64,000 nt of DNA from Adiantum capillus-veneris (lineage: Eukaryota > Streptophyta > Polypodiopsida > Polypodiales > Pteridaceae): positions 49,855,122 to 49,919,121 of the forward strand of contig CM043959.1 in the NCBI GenBank assembly GCA_014529385.2. The letters run 5' to 3'. How positions within the stretch are numbered: position 1 is the first letter of the stretch; the number at the start of each line of letters is the position of its first letter. The translations under genes were made by a program, and so were the position numbers. Shown here piece by piece: positions 1 to 10,300 of this stretch. The notes beneath the pieces were generated by a model. That model did no database searches. It had not been told where the DNA came from and saw only the letters and a program-made list of their open reading frames with translations.

Positions 1-24
1 ATCGACCAACTTAGAAAACCAGAA

Positions 25-45
25 GGGTTTAGGGTTTAGGGTTTT
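25..45 (+). repeat. Short TTTAGGG telomere-type repeat
   Basis: About two and a half copies of the plant-type telomere heptamer TTTAGGG lie in direct orientation. This is far too short for a telomere. It is an interstitial telo-box-like stretch inside what looks like LTR sequence. Confidence 0.4.
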
Positions 46-241
46 GGTGGCATTTTTCCAATTAGAATAAATTTTGGATTATGCCAAAATTCAAGAAAGG
101 AGGGAAGGATGTAGAAGGCGAGGCGAGTCCCAACAGGTGGGAATTTCCCCTTAGAAGGCCAACGAGTGGGAAACGAGAATAGCTCACTGGCAGTGATTAC
201 CGTAATTATTGTATGCAGTTACTGTAGTAACTCCTCAGAGC

Positions 242-249
242 TATAAATA
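242..249 (+). promoter_or_regulatory. TATA box of LTR remnant
   Basis: The sequence TATAAATA sits in a TATA-box context (CTATAAATAG) on the plus strand. It is preceded by about 240 bp of possible U3 and followed by pyrimidine-rich leader-like sequence. This is consistent with an LTR core promoter. Activity cannot be judged. Confidence 0.45.
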
Positions 250-585
250 GGACCCACTACACTCTGTAACCAGGATTCTTGGCTTTTTGGCTTTTGGATT
301 TCTAAACACTTTTGGATTTCTAAACACTTTTGGTTTACGAGCTCTTAGCTTCTAGATTCACTCTTATAATCATTTACTCGTGTATTCAGCCTTGTAATCA
401 TTTACTCCTATAATCATCTGAGCTTAATCTTGTTGTACAGTGTACTGGTTATCCTCGAGTTAATGATCTGAATCTAAAAATACCATTTCTAGTCTTCCAG
501 TTGCGTCTTTCATTTCCTTATATCATTCGATTTTAGTTCTCTATTTCAGCCTAATACTCTGTTTCAATTCTCACTAACTGACTGG

Positions 586-1400
586 GCCTTCTTAAGTGCA
601 TTAGTCAATGGAGATGCAATTTTAACATAGCCTTCAATAAAAGTACTATACCATCATTTTAAACCAATAAAGACACGTACTTTCTTTATTGATTTTTGTG
701 TAGGCCAAGCTACATTAGCTTCTATCTTACTTGGATAAGTAAAATCACCATCCTTGGCCATAATGAATCCCAAATAAGCCACCATGTCAAGAAAGAAGGT
801 GCATTTGCTATGCTCAGCATAAAGCTGATTCTGACGTAGAAGTTAAAGTGCTCGTTGCACATGTTGTTCATGTTCTTCTCTGCTCATTTAGTAAACTAGG
901 ATACCATCAAAGAAGACAAGAACAAAATCAATAAGATGCTCTCTAAACACATCGATCATAAGACAATTAAAAGTTGCAGGAGCATTTGTAAGTCCAAAAG
1001 GCATGATTGTAAATCCATAATGTCCAAAACAAGTGTCGAATCTTGTCTTTGGTATATCCTCCTCCTTGATTGAGATTTGGTAATACCTTGACTTAAGATC
1101 AATTTTTGTGAAGATAGAAGCTCCATGTAATCGATCAAGTAAGTCATCAATCCTTGGTATTGAATACTTATTCTTGACTTTTACCTCATTCAATCCACGA
1201 TAATTGATACAAATACATAGAGTATCATCCTTATTTTGATTAAAGAGAACACAAGTACTCCATGGAGAAACACAAGGCTGAAAGAATCCTTGTTCAAGAA
1301 GCTAAGTAAGTTTCTCTTTGAGTTCCGTAGACTCAAGTAATGACATTTTGTATGGTCTACGAGCAATTGGTTAAGCTCCTGGAATAAGCTCTATTGCATG
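586..1400 (-). pseudogene. pol: Element A: Ty3/gypsy reverse transcriptase relic
   Basis: Minus-strand RT fragment. The clearest open part (888-1193) carries the RT palm motifs [32 protein letters not shown] and [13 protein letters not shown], ending at VFFDGILVY, where the canonical catalytic FDD is changed to FDG. The frame continues leftward with the RT thumb/connection region (around 586-660) after frameshifts, and rightward with the RT N-terminus up to about 1400. The stops, frameshifts and altered catalytic residue show a dead copy. It is in the same family as element D (26.1-29.5 kb), with a similar [12 protein letters not shown] block and similar protease. It ends abruptly at an LTR remnant on its left. 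Confidence 0.85.
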
Positions 1401-1479
1401 ATCAACTTCACCTTAGGCAATAAGTGTAAAAGTTATTTGGAAAATAAATCATCAATTTCTGTAAACCATTTGGTTTCAG

Positions 1480-2270
1480 GCGTGTCTGACTTCTTTCCTG
1501 TAGGGTTAATCTGTACTGCTTAAATCATTTCATTCTTCCTCTGTAACTCTTCATAAGTATGGTAAAGTTCACTAGTTTAAGGTTATTCTCCCATTTCTCA
1601 GTAACTATAACTCTAGAGTTTTGGTTATTTACAAAAGTCAATGAAGCATCTTTACAACGAATGTGAGCATCAAAGGCCTTAAGCCAATCCATTGCTAGGA
1701 TTCCATCATAGACTCCTATGGGTAAGACTCTAAAATTTGCAAAAGTGTTGTGACCATCCAAAACAAAATTGAAGTTACCCTTTAAAGTAGAAGATTTAAC
1801 CTTCCTACCCATAGCTAATTCCACTGTAAAGTATGAACCAGGGTGTTCAAGAAAAATGAGGTTTCTAATGCACCTATGAGATACAGAAGAATGTGTACTC
1901 CCATATCAATCAATAAGGTAAAATAATTACCTTGATACTCTATTGGGGTTTGAATTATTGAAAATTTTTCATTCACTCCGTGATGTTTAATTGGAGCATG
2001 AACATACTCATTTTTAAAATTCCCTTTGCCTCTAGCACCTTGAGCTCTATAGGCTTGAGGTCTTACTTGAGGTATTTGATTTCCTCCTCCTCCTCCTTGA
2101 CGAGGTTGAATGTTAAAGTTATTCCCATTGTTGTTGTTGTTGTTGTTTTTGGCACGTGGTCCATTTCGGACAAAAGGTGGATTGCCTGGTCAAAAGTTTC
2201 GTTGGTTCTACGGTTGTCTTTGATCTTGGTTAAAGATCTGCTAATTGCATTTTTGCTAAGTTGTAGGTGG
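1480..2270 (-). pseudogene. Element A: retropepsin and gag-protease linker relic
   Basis: Minus strand. The 1525-1824 part matches the second half of a gypsy protease, including the PIGVYDGILAMDWL block that corresponds to the flap and C-terminal helix region of retropepsins. Element D has the nearly parallel PIGIYDGILGMDWL. Upstream, frameshifted sequence (1900-2260) encodes the Asn/Gly-rich linker that normally joins the gag nucleocapsid to protease; a run of Asn codons lies around 2125-2150. The coding relic stops at 2270, where the terminal repeat of element B begins. The matching gag resumes on the same strand at 17389, so B was inserted here. Confidence 0.75.
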
Positions 2271-3180
2271 TGGAGAGGGGGAATGGGGGAACACACCCAT
2301 GATAACAACAAAGGCCTCTCTATAGCTCAGGGTATCCATAAAACCCCTATCCTCTCAGAAAACACCTTCAAAAACACACTTCTCACTAGCATACCACCCC
2401 GTGCTCTTTTTCCAATGCTTACACACTCCACAAGTCCACCGCACAACACACACCTCCTACCATAGTATGTCTCCACCCTTTCTCATGCACACAGTCACTC
2501 AATCTCACTCAATTGGAACACATCCACATTACCGGCACCACGGGAAAGCACAAGAGTAGGATAAAGAGAAGGGGGGATGGGGAAACAGCAACATAATTGG
2601 GCAATAATTGCATGATTATGCTTCAAAAGGTATGTACATAGCTTGCAATGCCATTAGAATGGCCATTTTCAAGAGAAATTACAAATGGATTGGACAGGCA
2701 CACTATCCTGTCACAAGGCTCCACTTTGCAGGCTTCAAAAAGCACCAAAAAAAACCCCATTTTGATTAAAAATTTACTTTTATAGTGGGGGGCCTTCAGC
2801 TTTGGAAATTGCACTTTAACTGGCCCATCCAGCATCCCAATTTGGAAACTTTTTAAAGGGGGATTTTCTTTGCTTTCATCTGCTCTCTTTAGCTCTCTTT
2901 CACTTGTGCTCTTGAAGGGGGGGTGCACTAGCGATGTCGCTAGTCACCCGAGGCATTTCTTCCCCTCTCTTAACCTTACCCCTTTTTATCCATGACTTTT
3001 CCCCTCTGGGCATTTGACCCACCTGCACTCCATGTGCCCACCTTGGTTGGCTTGGCTTTGCATTGTCCGGCTTGCCTTTGAAACCGCCCTTGGACTACCC
3101 TTGCTTGGTCTTCTTTATTGGCCAACTCCAAGATAATTTGGCCCATTTGCCTGACTTGGGACCATTTGACTTTCCTGACT

Positions 3181-3183
<3 letters not shown>

Positions 3184-3275
<92 letters not shown>
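3184..3275. repeat. (CT)n microsatellite
   Basis: About 92 bp of uninterrupted CT dinucleotides lie inside the left LTR of element B. The equivalent site in the right LTR (about 15905-15930) is only a short imperfect CT tract. The array therefore expanded after B inserted. Confidence 0.95.
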
Positions 3276-3276
<1 letters not shown>

Positions 3277-3508
3277 CCCATGGGTCTCTGCTCACTTACC
3301 CGGTCTTGGTCCCATTCTCTCTGTCCAGAACTGCCTCTTATTGCCACGCCCCGAGCACACTTCTTTCTCTCTCGCTCATGGACTCCCTTTTGGTCTTTTG
3401 GCTTCCCTTTGCTCGGCCAGATTTCCTCCTCTTTCTTACACTCTCTTTCTCCTCCGCTATGTGACTTCCCCTCACCCTACCACTAGCGATATTGCTAGGG
3501 GGAGGGGA

Positions 3509-3531
3509 GGGGGGGGGGGGGGGGGGGGGGG
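3509..3531. repeat. Poly-G tract
   Basis: A run of about 23 G residues follows an AGGGGGAGGGGAGG lead-in inside the B 3' LTR. The right LTR has a G-rich tract at the equivalent place (around 16170-16192) with an interrupting C. The length may be unreliable in assembly. Confidence 0.9.
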
Positions 3532-4746
3532 TGCTTCAACATCATCTCAAAAAGGGAGGGCTCCTCACGGGCATGGGAACGGCCACCCGTGGGGTGCATG
3601 CCGCATCATCACCTTCAAGTTCGGTTGTCAACAACTGATTCCACGTGGGCACCCCCCACTGGTGGAACCCCTTGCCGGCCAAACATGGCAAGCCGCCACC
3701 CCTGACACACACAACGCCTTCACAGTCTTGTTGTTGCTACGTATGGGCTCCAAAGGAGCACCTCATCCATGTGATACATACGATGGGCTTCACCCCCGGT
3801 CCTTATAAACTCCAAGGCCCGATTGCAGCCTTGCATGTGGGGCTATGCATCACCACATGACAGCTACCCGGCGCCCATCCCTTAGGGTAATCTTGAAATC
3901 CCTAAAAAATATCCCCTCACACTCATTTGTTTCCCCCCCACTTCACAAGCCTGCTACATTTTGCTCCAGGATTGGTTTCCCAAGCCCTAAAGCCCGACCG
4001 AGACTCCATTGTGCCGACTTCAACACAGGAAATCTTCATTACCTTTGGTCTCCGTTGAGCTCTCCATCTGAGACTGTAAAAAACCGAGGAAAAACATTTG
4101 TATGCACTCCACCGCTAAATGCTCCCATCTTTACCAGGCCGTAACTCGGCGCTCGGGAACCTGATCCATAAACCATGACTTCCTCCTCACTCCATACGGT
4201 ATGATCTATTTGCTTGAACCTTATCAAATCCCAAAAGATTCTAGATGGTATGACTCCCCATGCGGTCAACCAGGCCCATAACTAGCCCTCGACAAAACTT
4301 CGACTAGCCATAACTTGCAATCCAGATCTCTTAGCAATCCGAGAAGATAGGTATGCTCCATAAGTTGATCTCTACACGCCTATCTACTGACATTCTCTTG
4401 GGCCACCTTTCCCCATCTTCCATGTCCGTCAAGGATCTGCAACACCTTTAACTTTGAGCTTCAGTATCTTGCACACCGGGGCTCCGTTTGACGAGTCGTC
4501 TGCAGGAGCACCTTAAACTCCACATTTTCTAGAGCACTCAATCAGCCCTTCGAGCACCTTGATTTTTCATCCCATCTTGACCAATCTTGGAGACTTTGTT
4601 GGCCTAAAAATCCTCATTAAGCATACTTCCCCGCTGCCATTGGTCTGCCTAGAGACTCCATACCTGCTCTAGCCTTCTGCAAGGCACCTGCCTGGAGCCT
4701 TTGCTTGGCATTGATCACTTTCTTGCACAGACCAACCTTGGCTGCA

Positions 4747-4765
4747 CCATCATTTCCCACCCCCT
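4747..4765 (-). other. Element B polypurine tract
   Basis: Read on the minus strand this is AGGGGGTGGGAAATGATGG, ending immediately before the TG of the 3' LTR at 4746. Position and purine richness fit the plus-strand primer site of an LTR retrotransposon. It fixes the orientation of B. Confidence 0.6.
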
Positions 4766-5754
4766 AGTTGAACATTTATGTTCAGCCACACAAAAGCTTA
4801 CTGCAGTAAAAAACTACAACACCAGAAAAAACTCTCTGTACACCACAAAACCACCTATGTAAAAAAACCACCTATGTATACCACAAAACCACCTATGTAC
4901 AAAAAATGACATTTGTCACCCACCACATTTCTCAAGAGGGTTGACCACCACCCTGATTTACCATCATCTTCCTCTAGTGTTGCACTCCCGCACATAGCCA
5001 ATTGTCCACATAGATTTCTCTCGGCATACCTCCCTCAATCCAAACATCCACAAGCCAATCTTCCACAAAAAACAAAGCATCATCAAGCATACCATCATGC
5101 TCATACATACCACCACTTTCACTGGATATATCGGACCCTGTCTCCCAACCATGTAGCACGACTTGTGAAGGGCACAATGGTTGATATGCATACTCCCCCA
5201 CGACAACCTTTGTCGGCACAACCATAAAAGCAAATTCTTGCTCTCCAAAGGAGCCTCCACATGTGGAGGGGCTAGCCTTTGCATCACTTGTATCATGATC
5301 AAAGCTTTCCCAATGAGCACCTGTGTTTCTCCATCCATCTCACCCACTGGGTCATGAAACCCCCAATCATCCTCATCATCCAAGCATACCTACCCAAAAT
5401 AACATGTACCCAAGGCATCATTCATCTACATCGAATCATCCTTGCCTTCCATACTTGTATCTTGTCCTCTTTTCATACCCACAACACGTTTCTCCTTCTT
5501 GGGGAACCTTTGTACCTGCTATACAACCAAAGGATATTCCAGAGCTACCTTGACAAGCATCATCATCAACATGGTGTTGTACAATACCCTCACCTACATA
5601 TCTTCATTCCCAAATGTTGATACTCTTACCTGGTCTTCATTTGTAGCAGCTACCACCGCATCTTTATGCATATAACAAGGTAATTTTATCTTTACCAGTA
5701 TAGAGTCCTTGGAATCCATCTCCTCGCCATAGAATGCGGATCCACTATCAAAGC
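4766..5754 (-). pseudogene. Element B: 3' part of internal coding region, acidic, unknown
   Basis: Minus strand. The longest open piece (4964-5383) starts with an acidic DDEDDWGFHDPVGEMDG segment. Just upstream (5560-5754) the frame reads as coding-like with stops further on. The frame entering from 5754 continues the one leaving 13895 on the other side of C1, so this is one ORF split by C1. It shows no RT, protease or integrase motif, and I do not recognise a named domain. By position it is the C-terminal part of a gag-like polyprotein or an additional ORF. Stops show decay. The stretch from 4766 to about 4960 looks non-coding. Confidence 0.5.
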
Positions 5755-6964
5755 TGTAACATTTAATGGCCTATAATCTTATGTGTAGCGGAAATTAGCA
5801 TGAACATAGTGGACATTTCATTAGAATAGATTCCTAATGAGAATTACAAGAGTGCTTGGGTGGAGAGAGCAACAAAAAGCATAACTTAGCTTAGTAATTA
5901 GCTTGGTAGAGAAGATGAGCATGCATTGAAGCTTGGCTCTTGGTTGGATTTGCATCCACATGCCAAGAGAGTGTTGATGTAGGCTTCTATCTCACAAGCT
6001 TGGAGTAGGTGATGAGCTCTCCATTAAAGCTTGGGAGGAGATAGAGTATTTTCCCTTCACACATGGTCAAGTGTGAGAGTGTGTGTGTCCATGCCAAGCA
6101 AAAATCAGCCCCCCCTCTCTCTTGGGCGAGCCCTAGCTGCTAATTAGGTCTGGCTTTTGCCTCATTGGACCTCCCCAGGTCAAGCCAATAGGAATTAAGC
6201 AGCAAAAGTGATAGCCTTCTGACATGTGTCCCCCTTTCCCCTTTTGTGAGAGCTTTAGGTAATTAAATAATTAAACTAAACTCTCATTGGACCCCTTTGC
6301 CTCCTGGCCAATAGGAATCAGGCAAGCCATGGGGCTCTTGAATGCTCATTGGACCCCTTGGGTGACTGCCCAATAGTCTTCTAGGAGACTTAATTCTCAT
6401 TGGTTTCTTTTATTAAATGTTTTTAAATTAATTAAACTAGATTTACTCCAGCTTAATTCTCATTGGTCCACTTCAAGGGTCTTCCAATAGGAACTGGGCA
6501 CACCTTGTGGGCATCTGGCCTAGGGAGCTGACATGTGTCCCTCATTCCCTTTGTGTAAAGGGAGCCTGTGTGTGTGTGTGTGTGGCTTTCTCTCTCATCC
6601 CCTAGCTTTGGGGCTCACCCCCTCCCATGTAGGGATGTGCAAAGACTTTTTAGGGCACACTCAAAGCATCCAATTTTTCCTAGGGTTGACCTTTGGACAC
6701 AACCTTTGAATTTTGGAACCTTAGCATTTTGGAAGTCTTAATGGGCTGAACCTTAGGGTCTTTTTGGCCCATTGTTTCACATGGCTCTTTTGCAGATGGC
6801 CCCCCCTTTGGATCCCTATTTTCCCTCCTTTGGATCTCTACTGTGGCCGGTCTGCTAGCTTAACCAATATTCTAGCTTTTTCTCCCTTGGCACTTCCCCA
6901 CATTAAATGATCAGTTTAATATGAGAAAATCATTTAGGAGAATTAGATATTGATTATTATGACA
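5755..6964 (-). repeat. C1 3' LTR
   Basis: 1210 bp, TGTAACATTT...TTATTATGACA on the plus strand. It is a near-identical copy of 12687-13894. It contains four close ATTGG/CCAAT inverted pairs plus one single ATTGG (6163-6489) and a (TG)n tract near 6570-6583. The few differences from the other LTR include a short cluster near 6081-6090. Confidence 0.95.
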
Positions 6965-6967
6965 TTA

Positions 6968-6977
6968 CCTCTCTCTT
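6968..6977 (-). other. C1 polypurine tract
   Basis: AAGAGAGAGG on the minus strand, three bases inside the 3' LTR boundary. This is the expected place for plus-strand DNA priming. The same tract is at 44785-44794 in C2. Confidence 0.75.
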
Positions 6978-6982
6978 GAAAT

Positions 6983-7211
6983 CATAGTCGTCCTCGACTA
7001 TGGTGTAGAGAAGATAAAGCATATGCATGAGTCCTTTTCTTAGCGGGTAGAGGATCCCTATGTTACCCTACGACATCATTCCATAATGGATGACTAGTCC
7101 ATTTGGCGCTTGAGAGCCTGAGGCTGCCGCAAGCATGTCTGCACATTAGTCCTATCAGTCTTCCATAGTAGAGTGACAAGCTCTACTTGGTGTTCGGGAG
7201 ACGTCGCCTCC
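6983..7211 (-). ncRNA. Structured 3' UTR of C1: hairpin plus tandem two-hairpin units (candidate RNA element)
   Basis: The 356 bases between gag-pol and the LTR hold no ORF but several inverted repeats. One is a perfect 8-bp stem with a 4-nt loop (6983-7002). Two tandem units follow. Unit 1 has a 6-bp stem around a 7-nt loop (7085-7103, loop TGACTAG). Unit 2 has a different 6-bp stem around the loop TGACAAG (7168-7186). Each is followed by TTGG and a second stem; in unit 2 this is 7197-7211. The stems differ between units but stay paired, which suggests selection on RNA structure. The function is unknown; packaging, dimerisation or 3'-end roles are possible. Confidence 0.45.
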
Positions 7212-7320
7212 GCAAACTTGATCTAAGCATGCATACTACTTCATTTTTGTGCACAAATAAAGAAAAAGAGAGTCTTATAAGACAAAAATTTTGTTCATTT
7301 TTAACATTTTGTACATTTGC

Positions 7321-10300
7321 TTACTCTTGGGAAGCATTGTAAGCATTGACAAGGTTTAGGTTATCCTTTAATTGTATGCCTTGCATCCATCTAGCATCTT
7401 CAAAAGGATAATTCTTAAACTTAATAAGATATCGTCGGATAGTCTTACCGCCTCTTAATACCTTGTCTTCATGTCGGAGAATGGACTCGGGCTGCAGCAC
7501 CTCCTCGTGGTCCTCGATCTCCGGTGGGTCTTCAATAGTTGGTTCTTGAGGTGGCTCTCCTTTGTAAGGCTTTAATAGGCTCACATGAAAAGCATTGTGT
7601 ATGAGCCAATGATTGGGCAACTTAAGTTGATAGGCCATCTCATTGATTGGCCTAAGAATCTGGAAGGGACCATAATACCTTTTTGCTAGTTTAGCATAGT
7701 ACTTTTGGTGGCCCGTAGGATTCTTGCCCGTCGTGTGCCTTAATCGAGCCTTGGGAAACTTTAACAAGACCCAATCGTTTTCTTTAAAGGCTTGGGCTCT
7801 TCTGTGCTTGTCAGCAGCAGCCTTTTGCCTTTGCTGTGAGATAGAGATAGCATCCTTAATCTTTTGGAAAGATTCTTGTAGGTCTTGGCTATACTCATCT
7901 GCAGCGAAGATCTTCCCATGTACCTTAAGTAGCAAGGGACTTTTTGATCTTCCCTCAATTACCTCGAAAGGTGCTTTTCCTGTGGAAGTATGTACAGTGT
8001 TATTGTAAGCATACTCTACTAAGGGTAAGTACTTCTCCCATTGGGATCTTTGATCTACTTCCGTTACATAGGCTTTTAGTAGATCAAGAATGGTTAGGTT
8101 AGCTATTTCACTTTGGCCATCGGTTTGTGGATGATAGGCCGAAGAGAAGTTTAGCCTTGTTCCTAAATTCTCAAAGAGACCCTTCCAGAAATTACTGGTC
8201 ATTCTAGGATCTCTATCCGACACTATGGACATTGGCAAGCCATGGTACTTGAAAATTTGTGAAATGAAGAGGGTTGCCATTTGATGGGCTTTGATAGTCT
8301 TTTTGACAGGTATAAAATGAGCTTGTTTACTGAACCTGTCTACTATCGTCCATATTCCCGTATTCCCATGGATAGACTTAGGCAATCCAAAGATAAAATC
8401 CATGGATATGCTCTCCCAAGGTGAATTAGGGATTGGCAATGGTTGAAGCAATCCAAGTTGCTTCCCTCTATCAAATTTTGTCTTTTGACATACCACACAT
8501 TTGGAAACATACTCGTGTATGTTCACTTTTATGGTAGGCCAATAGAAATATGTTTCAATTCCCTTTAGGGTAGACTGAATCCCTCTATGCCCCGCATATG
8601 GGGGAGCATGAGATTCATACATTACTTTCTCACGTAGTGAGTTAGTAACGCATAGTCTATTGCCATAGAGAAGATAACCATCTTGTAAAGTAAATGGTTC
8701 TTCTTTCTTCCCTAATGCAAGGGCTGAAATCACATCTCTAAAATCGGGATCAATAGCATACTCATCTATCATTGAAGATAGATCATTGTGAGTTGCTATG
8801 GAAACCGCATTCACTCTCGGTCGTCTTGAGAGTGCATCGGCTACTTGATTATGCTTGCCAGCAATGTGAGCAATATGAAAATGAAATTGCGAAAGAGAAT
8901 TTGCCCACCTCATTTGTTTGTCGGAGAGCTTGGTCTGCGTCATGAAGTACTTAAGACTTTGGTGATCCGTTCGCAGAATGAAAGGAGTCCCCAATAAATA
9001 GTGCTTCCATGAGTCTAAGGCATGTAGAACTGCAAGGAGTTCTTTTTCGTATATGCCTAGAGCTTGCTCAACAGGGTCGAGCCTTCGACTCTCATAGCCT
9101 ATGGCGTGCCCTTCTTGGAGCAGAACAGCCCCAAGGCAATCACCACAAGCATCACATTGGACCTCAAATGGTTTTGAGAGATCCGGTAGTGTAAGCACAG
9201 GTTGAGAGATAAGCTTTTCTTTAAGCTTTTCAAAGCATTGTTCTCCTTAGCAGACCATGTATACCTAACATTTTTCTTTGTTAGGTCATGTAATGGTCCT
9301 GCAATTTGTGAGAACTTTTCTATGAAGCGTCTATAGTATGCACACATACCTATAAAGCTTCTTAGTTCATGAAGATTCCTTGGTTTAGGCCATCCTTTTA
9401 TTACCTCTAACTTGGATGGATCCATTTGGATTCCATCTTGAGAGATAATGTGACCTAAATATTGAATCTCTTGCAAGAAAAATTCACTTTTCTTTCGATT
9501 AACATAAAGTTTATTCTCTCTTAAAACTTGAAATATTACCTGGAGGTGTTGCTTGTGTTCCTCCAATGAATTAGAGTAGATGATAATATCATCAAAGAAC
9601 ACTCCAGTGAAGGTTCGATGAGGCCTGAACAGCTTCTCCATCAAGCGGTTGAATGTGGCTGGTGCATTGGTCAAGCCAAAAGGCATGACAATGTATTCGT
9701 AAAGACCAAATGTAGTACGAAATGCGGTCTTTACAATGTCTTGATCAACTATCCTTATTTGATGATAGCCACTTTTTAGGTCAATCCTACTGAAGTAGGT
9801 TGATCCTTGTAGCTTATCAAATAGGTCTTCTACCCTTGGAACGGGAAACCTATTCTTGATAGTGATCCTATTTAGTGCTCTATAGTCGACACACATACGA
9901 TATGTGCCGTCTTTCTTTTGCACTAATAGCACAGGTGAGCAAAATGGAGATGAGCTAGGCCTAACCATGCCCTTCTCAACTAACTCATGCACTTGCCGCA
10001 TAATCTCCTCTTGTTGAGCTTGAGAAACTCTATAAGGAGGTTTGTTAGGCGGTGAACTTCCTGGAAGAAGTTCAATTGCATGGTCGTCATTACCTCATTT
10101 AGGAGGTAGCTCACAAGGGATGTCGTCAATAAAAACATCTTGAAACCCCTTGAGAAAATTAGATAACTCTAATTCCTTTTGGTTGCTTTTATTTTCTTTT
10201 GTTAAAGCATTAGGTTCATTTTGAGAATCTTTAACAAAAATCATGTACACGGAAATAGAGCTCTTTATTGACTTGTTGAAAGCTGGTGTATGTACAATGG

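Larger units (their letters stand above)
1..585 (+). repeat. LTR remnant of a plus-strand LTR retrotransposon (probable)
   Basis: There is no open reading frame here. The stretch reads like an LTR U3/R/U5: a TATA box at 242-249 is followed by short direct repeats, including a tandem 18-bp unit around 292-326. It abuts the minus-strand pol relic of element A at about 585. The opposite orientation of its promoter means it belongs to a different element, whose body would lie to the left of the window or be lost. The exact ends are not resolved. Confidence 0.4.
2271..4746 (-). repeat. Element B 3' LTR
   Basis: This is the 2476-bp left copy of the B terminal repeat. On the minus strand it begins with TGCAGCC directly after a polypurine tract and ends with CTCTCCA. 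It contains a (CT)n array and a poly-G run that are much shorter or different in the other copy. Many substitutions separate the two copies, so B is much older than C1 or C2. The apparent reading frames inside it are low-complexity Leu/Ser translations and are not genes. Confidence 0.65.

Noticed and set aside
25-45. Telomere or subtelomere
   Set aside because: Only two to three TTTAGGG units inside LTR-like sequence.
2266-2270. Target duplication for element B
   Set aside because: GGTGG on the left does not match CTAGC on the right. Either the ends have mutated or the boundaries are off by a few bases, so I do not claim one.
3063-3486. Leu/Ser-rich and Arg/Glu-rich ORFs across the CT array
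   Set aside because: They are translations of a dinucleotide repeat, open in several frames on both strands. The same applies at 20100-20500.
7174-7180. tRNA-like anticodon loops in the C 3' UTR hairpins
   Set aside because: A 7-nt loop on a 6-bp stem recalls an anticodon arm, but no acceptor stem, T arm or D arm can be assembled.
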